DNA from: an uncultured Bacteroides sp.
GTDB lineage: Bacteria > Bacteroidota > Bacteroidia > Bacteroidales > Bacteroidaceae
DNA length: 22,070 nucleotides
Assembly: GCA_900556625.1 (NCBI GenBank)
Contig: USPQ01000044.1
Coordinates: forward strand, 1 to 22,070
Direction: 5' to 3'
Shown: piece by piece, positions 6,275-14,998 of the stretch
Numbering within the stretch: position 1 is the first letter of the stretch
Layout: every line of letters begins with the position of its first letter
Notes under the pieces: model-generated
Database searches by the model: none
What the model saw: only the letters and a program-made list of their open reading frames with translations
What the model was told of the DNA's origin: nothing
Position numbers and translations under genes: made by a program

Positions 6275-7461
6275 GCCTGACAGATACTCCAAATGCCAAC
6301 AGACTTCATATAGCCCTTTTCGGCAGACGGAACAGTGGTAAATCTTCTCTTGTCAATGCATTGACGGGACAGGATACCGCCCTCGTTTCAGATACTCCGG
6401 GAACGACTACCGATCTTGTATCCAAAGCTATGGAAATGCAAGGTATTGGTCCGTGTTTGTTTATAGATACTCCGGGGTTCGATGATGAGGGAGAGCTGGG
6501 AGAGCTGCGTGTCAGCCGGACTTTAAAAGCTATTGAGAAAACGGATATTGCATTGCTGCTATGTGGGGATACTACCTTTTCTCATGAAAAAGAGATGCTA
6601 GCACTATTGAAAGAGAAGAATATCCCTGTCATTCCGGTATTGAATAAAATAGATATAAGAGAGAACAGTGATAGCTTAGCTACATACATTGAGAAAGAAT
6701 GTAAAATACGTCCATTGCTCGTCAGTGCAAAAGAAGAGATAGGAATCGAGCAAATCCGGCAGGCAATTCTTGAAAAACTGCCTTCGGATTTCGGTCAGCA
6801 AAGCATTACCGGAGAGCTTACCGCAGAGAATGATCTTGTTCTTCTCGTCATGCCGCAGGATATCCAAGCTCCCAAAGGCAGACTTATCCTGCCGCAAGTG
6901 CAGACAATCCGTGAATTGCTAGACAAGAAATGCCTTGTTGTGAGTTGCACTACCGACAAGTTGACAGAGACATTACAAGCTCTCGCCCGTCCTCCGAAAC
7001 TAATCATCACCGACTCGCAAGTTTTCAAAGCTGTTTATGAACAGAAACCGGAAGAAAGCAAACTGACCTCTTTTTCGGTACTTTTTGCCGGTTATAAGGG
7101 AGACATTCATTACTATGTAGAAAGCGCCGCCGTCATTGAAAGCCTGACGGAGGATTCACGCGTATTGATTGCGGAGGCTTGTACCCATGCTCCCCTTACC
7201 GAAGATATAGGAAGAGTGAAACTTCCCCGCCTATTACGCAAACGAATTGGCGAAAAGTTACAGATCGACATTGTAGGCGGAACGGATTTCCCTCAGGATC
7301 TCATGCCTTACGACTTGATTATCCATTGCGGAGCATGTATGTTCAACCGCAAATATGTGCTAAGCCGCATCGAACGTGCACGGGAGCAGCACATCCCCAT
7401 GACAAATTATGGAGTGGCTATCGCCTACCTCAACGGAATACTTGACCAAATAGAATATTAA
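6271..7461 (+). CDS. hydF: [FeFe] hydrogenase maturation GTPase HydF
   Basis: HydF is the scaffold that receives the 2Fe subcluster built by HydE and HydG and delivers it to the apo-hydrogenase. The 396-residue protein has an N-terminal GTPase domain with P-loop GRRNSGKSS (18-26), switch SDTPGTTTD, DTPGF and NKID (G4). A central dimerisation domain follows. The C-terminal 4Fe-4S site has C304-x-H306 (CTH) and H352-C353-x2-C356 (HCGAC), the CxH...HCxxC pattern. It is the last gene of the unit and is followed by a terminator at 7483-7522. Confidence 0.96.
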   Translation: MSLTDTPNANRLHIALFGRRNSGKSSLVNALTGQDTALVSDTPGTTTDLVSKAMEMQGIGPCLFIDTPGFDDEGELGELRVSRTLKAIEKTDIALLLCGDTTFSHEKEMLALLKEKNIPVIPVLNKIDIRENSDSLATYIEKECKIRPLLVSAKEEIGIEQIRQAILEKLPSDFGQQSITGELTAENDLVLLVMPQDIQAPKGRLILPQVQTIRELLDKKCLVVSCTTDKLTETLQALARPPKLIITDSQVFKAVYEQKPEESKLTSFSVLFAGYKGDIHYYVESAAVIESLTEDSRVLIAEACTHAPLTEDIGRVKLPRLLRKRIGEKLQIDIVGGTDFPQDLMPYDLIIHCGACMFNRKYVLSRIERAREQHIPMTNYGVAIAYLNGILDQIEY

Positions 7462-7482
7462 ACAGTACACACGAAAAGAAAA

Positions 7483-7522
7483 AATAAGGTGCCGCTGATT
7501 GTGAAGTCAACGACACCTTATT
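7483..7522. terminator. Bidirectional terminator between hydF and hisS
   Basis: AATAAGGTG (7483-7491) pairs with CACCTTATT (7514-7522), with inner CGCTGA/TCAACG pairing. An A-run on the left and a T-rich stretch on the right give a U-rich tail in both directions. Both flanking genes end here. The inner helix is fully paired (with one G-U) only when read toward hydF on the minus strand, so it may be stronger for hisS. Confidence 0.75.
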
Positions 7523-7544
7523 TATTTTATATTCCTACTATCTC

Positions 7545-8906
7545 TTATCTTATAGCGGCAATCAATTCTTCCGCCGAAACAAGATTCTGTTCTCCTGTCT
7601 CCATATTCTTCAGCATTGCTTTGCCTTCGTTCATTTCATTCTCACCGACAATAGCTACAAACGGAATATTTTTTGCATTGGCATAGCTCATCTGCTTCTT
7701 CATCTTAGCCGCATCGGGGAAAATCTCCGCACGGATACCTGCAGCACGTACTTTCGATAAAATGCCCATAGAGAACGCGGCTTCCTTCTCACCAAAGTTA
7801 ATAAACAGAAGTTCGGTTCCATTCACAGCTTCTTTAGGATAAAGGTCGAGTTGGTTCAGCACATCAAAGATACGGTCTGCACCAAAGGAAATACCGACAC
7901 CTGATACTCCTGCCATGCCGAATACACCGGTCAAGTTGTCATAGCGACCACCACCTGTGATACTGCCGATCTGCACATCCAATGCTTTTACTTCAAAAAT
8001 AGCACCGGTATAATAATTCAGTCCGCGAGCTAATGTCAGGTCGAGTTCGATTTCATTCTTCAATCCCATTGTCTCTAAAGTATTCAGAATAAATTCGCTC
8101 TCTTCTACCCCTTTCAATCCTACTTCGCTGGCAGCCAACACATTTTTCAGCGTCGCCAACTTTTCCGCATTCGTTCCGCTAAGGAGAATGATCGGTTGTA
8201 GCTTGGCAATAGCCTCATCACTGATACCTTTCTCTTTCAGTTCGGCATTTACATTGTCCAAACCGATTTTATCCAACTTATCTATGGCAACAGTGATATC
8301 GACAATCTTATCCGATTCACCGATAATCTCGGCAATACCGGAAAGAATCTTGCGGTTATTGATTTTAATGCACACACGGATGTTGAAACGGCTGAATACA
8401 GTATCGACAATCTGCATCAATTCGACTTCGTTCAGCAAGGAATCACTTCCCACCACGTCTGCATCACACTGATAAAACTCGCGATAACGTCCTTTCTGCG
8501 GACGGTCGGCACGCCATACCGGCTGTATCTGATAACGCTTGAAAGGGAAAGTGATTTCGTCACGGTGCATCACTACATAACGTGCAAAAGGTACTGTCAA
8601 GTCATAACGCAATCCTTTCTCACAGAACTTACTTGCTAGCTTAGCGGCATTACGGCCCAATAATTCTTCGTCTGTGATTCCTGAGAAGTAATCACCCGAA
8701 TTCTGAATCTTAAAAAGGAGTTTATCACCTTCGTCACCGTACTTTCCCATCAACGTAGAAAGCATCTCCATCGCAGGAGTTTCTATCTGCTGAAAACCAT
8801 ACAGATGGTATACGTCACGAATTGTATTGAATATATAATTACGCTTCGCCATTTCTACCGGCGAGAAGTCACGAGTTCCTTTAGGAATACTTGGTTTTGC
8901 TGCCAT
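7545..8906 (-). CDS. hisS: Histidine--tRNA ligase
   Basis: This class II aminoacyl-tRNA synthetase charges tRNA-His in the cytosol. The 453 residues carry the family signatures: PKGTRDFSP at the N-terminus, LTVPFARYV, the motif 2 region RYREFYQCDADVVG, the histidine-binding segment ARGLNYYTGAIFE, and GGGRYDNLTGVFG near motif 3. The C-terminal anticodon-binding domain ends in a short basic tail. It stands between the terminator at 7483-7522 and its own promoter box at 8935-8942. Confidence 0.97.
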   Translation of the reverse strand: MAAKPSIPKGTRDFSPVEMAKRNYIFNTIRDVYHLYGFQQIETPAMEMLSTLMGKYGDEGDKLLFKIQNSGDYFSGITDEELLGRNAAKLASKFCEKGLRYDLTVPFARYVVMHRDEITFPFKRYQIQPVWRADRPQKGRYREFYQCDADVVGSDSLLNEVELMQIVDTVFSRFNIRVCIKINNRKILSGIAEIIGESDKIVDITVAIDKLDKIGLDNVNAELKEKGISDEAIAKLQPIILLSGTNAEKLATLKNVLAASEVGLKGVEESEFILNTLETMGLKNEIELDLTLARGLNYYTGAIFEVKALDVQIGSITGGGRYDNLTGVFGMAGVSGVGISFGADRIFDVLNQLDLYPKEAVNGTELLFINFGEKEAAFSMGILSKVRAAGIRAEIFPDAAKMKKQMSYANAKNIPFVAIVGENEMNEGKAMLKNMETGEQNLVSAEELIAAIR

Positions 8907-8934
8907 AATATTACTGTTTATAATTTTAATTGCG

Positions 8935-8942
8935 CAAATTTA
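8935..8942 (-). promoter_or_regulatory. -7 box for hisS
   Basis: The minus strand reads TAAATTTG, 28 bases upstream of the hisS ATG. A TTG on the minus strand at 8958-8960 is closer than the usual -33 spacing. Confidence 0.5.
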
Positions 8943-8990
8943 CTGCAAATTTCCGAGCAATGCTTACATATATACGAAAAAATCCTCTAT

Positions 8991-9006
8991 AGTCTTCGGA
9001 AAGACT
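8991..9006 (-). terminator. Possible terminator after the zinc peptidase gene
   Basis: On the minus strand AGTCTT-TCCG-AAGACT forms a short tetraloop hairpin touching the stop codon of the peptidase gene. A run of six T follows about 9 bases later, further away than usual, so this is a weak call. Confidence 0.35.
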
Positions 9007-9689
9007 TAGTCTCTTCTACCCATGAAAATCATGATATAGTAAACCAACGTAGCCAATGAACTCAATGCAGCAACTACATAGGTATAAGCAGCAGAACGAA
9101 GAGCATCTTCAGCTTGTGCATGATTGTACGAGTTAGTAATGCCGGATGAACTCAACCATACCAATGCACGTTTACTTGCATTGATTTCCACTGGCAACGT
9201 GATAAAACTGAACAATGTAGTCATGGCAAACAAAATAATACCTGCCAGCAATAACTGCGGAAATGTGTTCACCAACAAGATACCACCCAGCAATACCCAT
9301 GTCATAATGGAAGAGGCAAAGTTAACTACCGGAACCAACGCACTACGCATCTTCAAAGGAGCATACATACGCGCATGCTGCACGGCATGACCACATTCAT
9401 GAGCCGCTACGGCAGCCGCCATTATACTATTACTTTCGTACACTCCTTCACTCAGATTCACCGTTTTGTTAGTCGGATTATAGTGATCGGTCAACTGACC
9501 CGGCGTATGCGTCACCTGTACATCATAAATTCCATTGTCATGCAACATCTTGATAGCTACGTCGCGTCCTGTCATTCCATTTCCTGTAGGAATCTTAGAA
9601 TACTTTTTGAATTTGCTCTGCAAATTCATTTGTACCAGCCAACTTACTACGGCTATTCCTATAAATAATACCCAATAAGACATATTCAT
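9006..9689 (-). CDS. Membrane zinc metallopeptidase, YugP family
   Basis: The 227-residue protein has an N-terminal membrane segment (about 5-20), the zinc-binding HECGH motif (H97-E98-x2-H101, in AAHECGHAVQHA), and two or three further hydrophobic segments (about 118-165 and near 205-222). This is the layout of the YugP/Zn_peptidase_2 family, whose substrates are unknown. The protein is likely in the inner membrane. It lies between the purA terminator and hisS, so it is probably transcribed alone. Confidence 0.88.
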   Translation of the reverse strand: MNMSYWVLFIGIAVVSWLVQMNLQSKFKKYSKIPTGNGMTGRDVAIKMLHDNGIYDVQVTHTPGQLTDHYNPTNKTVNLSEGVYESNSIMAAAVAAHECGHAVQHARMYAPLKMRSALVPVVNFASSIMTWVLLGGILLVNTFPQLLLAGIILFAMTTLFSFITLPVEINASKRALVWLSSSGITNSYNHAQAEDALRSAAYTYVVAALSSLATLVYYIMIFMGRRD

Positions 9690-9734
9690 TTCATTTTAAT
9701 TATTACTCTATATCTCCATATACAAATTGTTTGC

Positions 9735-9742
9735 CAAAAATA
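9735..9742 (-). promoter_or_regulatory. Possible -7 box for the zinc peptidase gene
   Basis: The minus strand reads TATTTTTG, 46 bases upstream of the ATG. It abuts the purA terminator, and its T-run may simply be the terminator tail. Confidence 0.3.
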
Positions 9743-9777
9743 AGGGGAAACTATCAATGTCAGAATAGTTTCCCCTT
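9742..9777 (-). terminator. Terminator of the fur-purA unit
   Basis: Perfect 13-bp arms AAGGGGAAACTAT (9742-9754) and its complement (9765-9777) have a 10-base loop. On the minus strand they are followed by ATTTTT, a typical Rho-independent terminator 37 bases past the purA stop. Confidence 0.85.
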
Positions 9778-9813
9778 GCTTTTATGAAGAATTAGCTAAA
9801 AATTAGTCAATTA

Positions 9814-11085
9814 TTATTCTTCAGTATAGCGTTCGATAGTTTGTGCTCTGTCCGGTCCTACAGATACAATCTTGATTTGTACCCCCAACTGCTCCTCCAG
9901 GAAAGTCAGATAAGCATTGAATTCTTCCGGGAATTCATCTTCGCTCTGCATCTTAGTCATATCTGTCTTCCAACCGGGAAGTTCTGCATATACAGGTTCC
10001 ACGCCTTCTGTGATATCGTACGGGAAATAGTCGATTTCCTCACCATTTACCTTGTAAGCTACACAAGCCTTGATGGTATCGAAAGTATCGAGCACATCGC
10101 TCTTCATCATAATCAACTTAGTAACTCCGTTTACCATTACAGAATATTTTAATGCTACCAAGTCAATCCATCCGCAACGACGCTTACGGCCGGTCACAGC
10201 ACCAAACTCATGTCCCAATGCGCCAATCTTGTCGCCTGTCTCATCAAACAACTCCGAAGGGAACGGACCTGCACCTACACGTGTACAATATGCTTTGAAG
10301 ATACCATATACCTCCCCGATACGGTTAGGAGCTACGCCCAAGCCTGTACAAGCACCTGCACAAACCGTATTAGAAGAAGTTACGAACGGATATGAACCGA
10401 AGTCAATGTCAAGCATAGTACCTTGGGCACCTTCACAAAGTACGCTCTTACCATCCTTCAACAAATTGTTTATTTCATGTTCACTATCTACGAAATGGAA
10501 TTGTTTCAGATATTCAATACCTTCCAGCCAAGCCTTTTCCAGCTCCGTCAAGTCATATTCATAATTCAGACTTTTCAGAATCTGTTCGTGACGGGCTTTC
10601 GCTGCGGCATATTTCTGTTCGAAATTATGAAGGATATCTCCAACACGAACACCGTTACGACTAACTTTATCTGTATATGTAGGACCAATACCCTTACCGG
10701 TAGTTCCTACTTTGGCATCCCCTTTGGCAGCTTCATAGGCAGCGTCAAGGATACGATGTGTCGGAAGAATCAAGTGAGCCTTCTTTGAAATATGCAAACG
10801 TTCTTTCAACGGATGACCGGATGCTTCAAGAGCCTCAGCCTCTGCCTTGAACAGCGCCGGGTCAAGTACCACACCATTGCCGATGATGTTTACCTTATTT
10901 CCCTGAAAAATACCGGAAGGAATAGAGCGAAGTACATACTTCTGTCCTTCAAACTCAAGTGTGTGACCGGCATTCGGGCCGCCCTGAAAACGAGCAACCA
11001 CATCGTACTTAGGTGTTAAAACGTCGACTACTTTTCCTTTACCTTCGTCGCCCCATTGTAATCCTAATAGAACATCTACTTTCAT
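9814..11085 (-). CDS. purA: Adenylosuccinate synthase
   Basis: PurA joins IMP and aspartate using GTP to form adenylosuccinate, the first committed step to AMP. The 423 residues match the family. The N-terminal GDEGKGK loop (12-18) carries the catalytic Asp13, and His41 lies in GGPNAGHT. GTTGKGIGPTY, SNTVCAGACTGLG and GRKRRCGW are the other conserved blocks. Its ATG overlaps the fur stop by 4 bases (ATGA, 11082-11085), so the two genes are almost certainly co-transcribed and coupled. Confidence 0.97.
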   Translation of the reverse strand: MKVDVLLGLQWGDEGKGKVVDVLTPKYDVVARFQGGPNAGHTLEFEGQKYVLRSIPSGIFQGNKVNIIGNGVVLDPALFKAEAEALEASGHPLKERLHISKKAHLILPTHRILDAAYEAAKGDAKVGTTGKGIGPTYTDKVSRNGVRVGDILHNFEQKYAAAKARHEQILKSLNYEYDLTELEKAWLEGIEYLKQFHFVDSEHEINNLLKDGKSVLCEGAQGTMLDIDFGSYPFVTSSNTVCAGACTGLGVAPNRIGEVYGIFKAYCTRVGAGPFPSELFDETGDKIGALGHEFGAVTGRKRRCGWIDLVALKYSVMVNGVTKLIMMKSDVLDTFDTIKACVAYKVNGEEIDYFPYDITEGVEPVYAELPGWKTDMTKMQSEDEFPEEFNAYLTFLEEQLGVQIKIVSVGPDRAQTIERYTEE

Positions 11086-11573
11086 CTTTCTTTTTTATTG
11101 TTGTTATTGACTTTTTTCCGTTTGTTGGCTCTGTCGCACTTGCTGCATATCCCATATATATATAAGGAATAATGCGAAAGCTGGAAGCGGCTTAATTTCG
11201 TATTTTCAATGGCATGCTGCAATTCCTCATTCTGAAACTCAGTCACTTTACCGCATTGCGTACATATCTGGTGATGATGCGTTTCACGATTGTATGATTT
11301 TTCGTATTGGGAAGAAGTACCGAACTGATGCTTAATGACCAGCCGTGCATTGATAAGAAGAATAATGGTATTGTAAAGAGTAGCCCGACTCACCCGGAAA
11401 TTCTCCTGATCCATCATTCGTGAATAAAGCATGTCGATATCGAAATGACCGTCGATAGAATAAATTGTATCGAGTATGGCGTAGCGTTCAGGAGTCTTAC
11501 GATGCCCGTTCGCAGTGAGATATTCAGTGAATATCTGCCTTACTGTATCTTTCACGTTTTGAGTTTCCATCAT
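11082..11573 (-). CDS. Fur-family metal-dependent transcription regulator
   Basis: The 163-residue protein has the Fur fold: a winged helix with TPERYAILDTIYSIDGHFD and the recognition region VSRATLYNTIILL (61-73). A His-rich hinge, THHHQICTQCGK, follows, with structural zinc cysteines C104/C107 and C143/C146 in GICSKC. It ends in a very basic tail (KRKKVNNNNKKER) beyond the usual domain. Fur, Zur and PerR cannot be separated from sequence alone. It leads the unit with purA and has a promoter with an overlapping palindrome (11593-11623), suggesting autoregulation. An alternative start is Met2. Confidence 0.93.
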   Translation of the reverse strand: MMETQNVKDTVRQIFTEYLTANGHRKTPERYAILDTIYSIDGHFDIDMLYSRMMDQENFRVSRATLYNTIILLINARLVIKHQFGTSSQYEKSYNRETHHHQICTQCGKVTEFQNEELQHAIENTKLSRFQLSHYSLYIYGICSKCDRANKRKKVNNNNKKER

Positions 11574-11592
11574 CAGCCAAAATTAGCGCGAA

Positions 11593-11623
11593 CAAAGTTA
11601 AGCCTTTTTTGCGGAACGCAAAA
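11593..11623 (-). promoter_or_regulatory. fur-purA promoter with overlapping palindrome
   Basis: On the minus strand TTTTG (11619-11623), an 18-base gap and TAACTTTG (11593-11600) form a well-spaced -33/-7 pair. A perfect 7-bp inverted repeat with a 3-base centre, TTTTGCG-GAA-CGCAAAA (11607-11623), covers the -33 element and spacer. A protein bound there would block the promoter. It does not match the usual Fur or PerR box, so the binder is unknown. Confidence 0.6.
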
Positions 11624-11686
11624 GGATTTTAATAAATTATCAATTTGCTCCTATGCCAATATACCAATTAAAAGTACACAGGCTTA

Positions 11687-12346
11687 TTATTCCATCTCCG
11701 CCTTTACCATATTATAAAGCATTTGCTCTCCTTCCATATTGGAATCGGCCATTCCTTCTACCAACCGACATATCCGGAAAGCATTCTCTTCGTTGTGCTG
11801 CATATATTTACGAATCACCAGCAAAGCAGCATTGCGTACATGATAACTTTCGGAGTGAACGGCGCAAATAGCCTGGTCAAGCAACTCACCGGCAGCCCGT
11901 TCAGTCATATCTCCCTTTTTCATCAGAAGCCGGGCAGCAGTCAGGAACCCACAAGTCTGTATATATTCCCGTTCATCGGCTATCCAGTGGAAAGACTTGG
12001 CAGGGGCATACGGCAGATTCTGAAAAAGATTCATACACGTCAGTTCCGCAATCTCTATATTCCGGATATCCTCTACCCAAATATCGGCTATCTCAGGATA
12101 AAAAGTATCAATCGGCTGCAACAGTCCGGCCAATATTTTACATTCGCGGATATCCTCTTTCCACAAGGCCTGCGCCAAGTCGTGATTCTTCTCGTAATTC
12201 CCTGCGATCATTTTGATACGGGGCAGTTCGACACCAAAATTCAATTTGTATACCAACCCCTTTTCACGCATACTTTGGGACACAGCCCCGTTCATTGAGA
12301 GACGGAGCTGTGTCTTGATATCTTTTAGTTGTTCTTTAATATCCAT
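11687..12346 (-). CDS. DNA alkylation repair-like protein, AlkD/HEAT family
   Basis: The 219-residue helical protein matches the AlkD-type HEAT-repeat family in the blocks FGVELPRIKMIA, HDLAQALWKEDIRECKILAGLL and the W90-x-x-D-I segment. AlkD proteins are DNA glycosylases for positively charged alkylated bases. Here the region aligned with the WxxxD catalytic stretch reads RNIEIAEL: the Trp position is Ile97 and the Asp position is Glu101 by my alignment. Activity is therefore uncertain, and it may be a divergent or DNA-binding-only member. It starts 6 bases after the DPP III stop on the same strand, so it is co-transcribed with it. No functional tie between the two is evident. Confidence 0.75.
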   Translation of the reverse strand: MDIKEQLKDIKTQLRLSMNGAVSQSMREKGLVYKLNFGVELPRIKMIAGNYEKNHDLAQALWKEDIRECKILAGLLQPIDTFYPEIADIWVEDIRNIEIAELTCMNLFQNLPYAPAKSFHWIADEREYIQTCGFLTAARLLMKKGDMTERAAGELLDQAICAVHSESYHVRNAALLVIRKYMQHNEENAFRICRLVEGMADSNMEGEQMLYNMVKAEME

Positions 12347-12352
12347 TTCAGA

Positions 12353-14401
12353 TTAGTTGTTTACCGAAGGCAACGGAGAGTTTTCGGTGCTGTAACGCAA
12401 CATCTGTTCTGCATAACCTTCGTCGTATGATACGGTGACATCCGTAATGTTACCGTTTTCATCCGTCACCAGTTCATATTTAGGATTCACAAAACCTTTG
12501 TAAGGAGCCAGATTCAACTTCTTATAGCGTTCCAGTATCTCAGCATGCAGAGTCGGATCTACTTTCACCGCATAATTCTCTACCAATGAACGGGCACCTT
12601 CAAAATCACCGGTCGACTTGATACGTTGGATCTCAGCCAATAACTCACCGAAAAGTTCGCGTACCTTCGGATAATCGTTGATGACCACATACGTCTTTCC
12701 ATCCTTCTTCACCAATTCCACGACTTTATCGGCAGCTCCTTTCTCATAGACCCAACGGGCTATTAACTGACGGTTACGCATGTGAGCTTCCTCCACATTG
12801 TTTCCCGGTTCGATACGTACCAACTGAGTCATCAGACCATTCATCAGATACGTGTAATATTGAGCTTTATAAGCTTCCGGAGAGGAAAGAAGTTTCAGTT
12901 CCACCAATTTCGAATCAGCCACATAGTACAATCCGAACAAGTCGGCACGGGCTTCCTCAATCGTAGAGCCGTAAGCCTTCAACGCATCAGGATCTACTCC
13001 CGGAAGCAACTTCCCGGAACCATGTCCCAGACACTCATGCAAATCCGTGTGAAGTTCGTCCGTCAGATCGGAATAAGCGTCGATCAACTGTCTTTCCGTA
13101 TCGCTATAAACGAATTCCTCATTAAACCCGTTTCCATGAGCCGCCTTATTGTAAGCGTCCGTAATGTTACCGATAGTCACCGATTTAGAACCGTGATGCG
13201 CACGAATCCAGTTAGCATTCGGAAGATTGATACCGATAGCAGTTGACGGATAGAGATCACCGGCAAGGATAGCGGCGGTAATCACCTTAGCCGACACACC
13301 CTTCACTTCATCTTTCTTGAAAGACTTGTCCACCGGAGAATGATCCTCGAACCATTGAGCATTGCTGCTGATAATTTCCGTACGGCGAGTAGCTTCCAGG
13401 TCTCTGAAGTTGACCAAAGATTCCCAGCTCGCTTTCATGCCTAGCGGATCTCCATAACTTTCTGTAAATCCATTCACAAAATCAATTCGCGAGTCAAGGT
13501 CTTTCACCCAAAGAATAGCATATTCATCAAAATCTTTCAGGCTACCGGTCTCATAGAACTGAATCAGTTGGGCAATCACAGCTTTCTGTGCATCATTCTC
13601 AGCCACCGCTTCCGCTTTCTTCAGCCAATACACAATCTTCTCAATAGCCTGTGTATAAAGCCCGCCGACTTTCCATACTTTCTCCTGCAACTTTCCATTC
13701 TCTTTTACCAGACGGCTATTCAAGCCATAAGAAATGGGAGTCTCATCTTTCGGATCCTTCATCGCTCCGTAGAAAGCCTCCGCTTCCTGTTGCGTCACCC
13801 CATCGTAATAGTTACAAGCCGAAGTCAGCACAAGATCCTCACCATCCGCCTGATTCACCCGTTTCGGCATAATAGCCGGATCAAAGATCACGGGGAATAA
13901 CTCATCACAAAGCTGTTCGGCAGTCTGCCCCTCTGCAAGCGGAAGCTGCTTGGCGTCGAGGGCAAGCACAGCTTGTTTCAAAAAGTCCTGTGAGAAATTC
14001 GGTACAAATTTCTCCGAGCCATAATGATGGTGAATACCATTGGAGAACCATACTCTTTTCAAGTAAATCTCCATGTTCTTAAAGTCAGAAGTTGCCTTAT
14101 CCCCCTGATAATTCGTATATACCGCTTCGAGCATCCGACGGATTCTCAAATTATATTTTCCATTCTGGTCGAACAGAATATCCCTTCCTTCCAAAGCAGC
14201 CTGTGTCAGGTAATAAATCAGTTCTTTCTGTTTCAGCGTCAGTTCCTCGAATCCGGGAACCTTGTAACGCAAAATCTGTAAATCAGCAAATTGTTCCACT
14301 GTGTAATCAAATTTTTCTGCATCAGCAGTTGTTGTTTTACTTCCTCCGCACGATGTCAAAAGCGTGGCGGCAATAGTCATTGAAATAAGATGTTTCTTCA
14401 T
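12353..14401 (-). CDS. Dipeptidyl peptidase III, lipoprotein
   Basis: This zinc exopeptidase of family M49 removes dipeptides from the N-terminus of short peptides. I start it at the ATG at 14401 (MKKHLISMTIAATLLTSCGG), which gives a lipoprotein signal with lipobox LTSC and Cys18. A TTG start 18 bases upstream would add six residues and spoil the n-region. The resulting 682 residues fit the bacterial M49 length. The zinc site HECLGH is at residues 455-460 and the third ligand lies in EEARAD about 27 residues on. The protein should be anchored on the periplasmic side of a membrane. It heads a unit with the AlkD-like gene; no clear -7 box was seen upstream. Confidence 0.94.
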   Translation of the reverse strand: MKKHLISMTIAATLLTSCGGSKTTTADAEKFDYTVEQFADLQILRYKVPGFEELTLKQKELIYYLTQAALEGRDILFDQNGKYNLRIRRMLEAVYTNYQGDKATSDFKNMEIYLKRVWFSNGIHHHYGSEKFVPNFSQDFLKQAVLALDAKQLPLAEGQTAEQLCDELFPVIFDPAIMPKRVNQADGEDLVLTSACNYYDGVTQQEAEAFYGAMKDPKDETPISYGLNSRLVKENGKLQEKVWKVGGLYTQAIEKIVYWLKKAEAVAENDAQKAVIAQLIQFYETGSLKDFDEYAILWVKDLDSRIDFVNGFTESYGDPLGMKASWESLVNFRDLEATRRTEIISSNAQWFEDHSPVDKSFKKDEVKGVSAKVITAAILAGDLYPSTAIGINLPNANWIRAHHGSKSVTIGNITDAYNKAAHGNGFNEEFVYSDTERQLIDAYSDLTDELHTDLHECLGHGSGKLLPGVDPDALKAYGSTIEEARADLFGLYYVADSKLVELKLLSSPEAYKAQYYTYLMNGLMTQLVRIEPGNNVEEAHMRNRQLIARWVYEKGAADKVVELVKKDGKTYVVINDYPKVRELFGELLAEIQRIKSTGDFEGARSLVENYAVKVDPTLHAEILERYKKLNLAPYKGFVNPKYELVTDENGNITDVTVSYDEGYAEQMLRYSTENSPLPSVNN

Positions 14402-14429
14402 AATGCTAGTGTTGATCAATTAAAATGAG

Positions 14430-14475
14430 AAAAGGAATTATCTCCAAACATTTTCATTTAGAGGTAATTCCTTTT
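14430..14475 (-). terminator. Terminator of the AraC-type regulator gene
   Basis: AAAAGGAATTA (14430-14440) pairs with TAATTCCTTTT (14465-14475), and the stem extends by CTC/GAG with one G-U. On the minus strand it ends in TTTTCTCATTTT. It lies 21 bases past the regulator stop and before the DPP III gene. Confidence 0.75.
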
Positions 14476-14496
14476 GGCTAATTCCGGAACACGCTA

Positions 14497-14961
14497 TTAC
14501 TTTTTGCTTTCCAAATGTTTCTTGCGGTATCCGTTAGGAGTCTCACCTATATTCTTGTAAAATGCGGCATAAAAAGATTGACGATTTGCGAAACCAACCA
14601 TGGCACTAATTTCTTCCACATTCTTGTCGGCATAACGTTTGTCAGTCAATAAATGCAAAGCATCTTTCACTCTGTATTCATTCAACAAACAAGAATAATT
14701 CATACCGAAACGCGAGTTCACTACTGCAGAAAGGTAACGAGTATTCGTCTTCAATTCTTTCGCCAAGTCTTTTGCTGAATAATCAGGATCCTTGTACTTT
14801 TTCTGTACGACTATGATATTCAAGATCTTGTCATACAACTCATCTGCCAATTCCGGTCTGATTAACGACCTATATGCAGCCTTCTTTTCTTTCTTCTCCC
14901 TCAAATTGTAAGGGCGTTTTTTCGGAGTTTCTTCCGATGTTTTGTTCTCTAAATCACTCAT
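14497..14961 (-). CDS. Small AraC-type helix-turn-helix regulator
   Basis: Of the 154 residues, the C-terminal 100 form an AraC-type DNA-binding domain: SAKDLAKELKTNTRYLSAVV is the first helix-turn-helix, and VEEISAMVGFANRQSFYAAF with GETPNGYRK is the second with the family signature. The N-terminus is a short, very basic linker (KKRPYNLREKKEKKAAYRS). There is no sensor or dimerisation domain, so ligand binding is unlikely within this chain. The upstream region holds a GTTGCA/TGCAAC inverted repeat that may be an operator. The target genes are not visible. Confidence 0.88.
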   Translation of the reverse strand: MSDLENKTSEETPKKRPYNLREKKEKKAAYRSLIRPELADELYDKILNIIVVQKKYKDPDYSAKDLAKELKTNTRYLSAVVNSRFGMNYSCLLNEYRVKDALHLLTDKRYADKNVEEISAMVGFANRQSFYAAFYKNIGETPNGYRKKHLESKK

Positions 14962-14998
14962 TGAATTAACTGGTTAGGGTTTGTTCATTTGTTAGTAG

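Noticed and set aside
10070..10564. 164-residue plus-strand frame opposite purA
   Set aside because: It is a shadow of the well-supported purA coding frame and has no recognisable domain.
14402..14419. TTG start for DPP III adding six residues
   Set aside because: The downstream ATG gives a standard lipoprotein signal beginning MKK; the longer start gives an atypical n-region.
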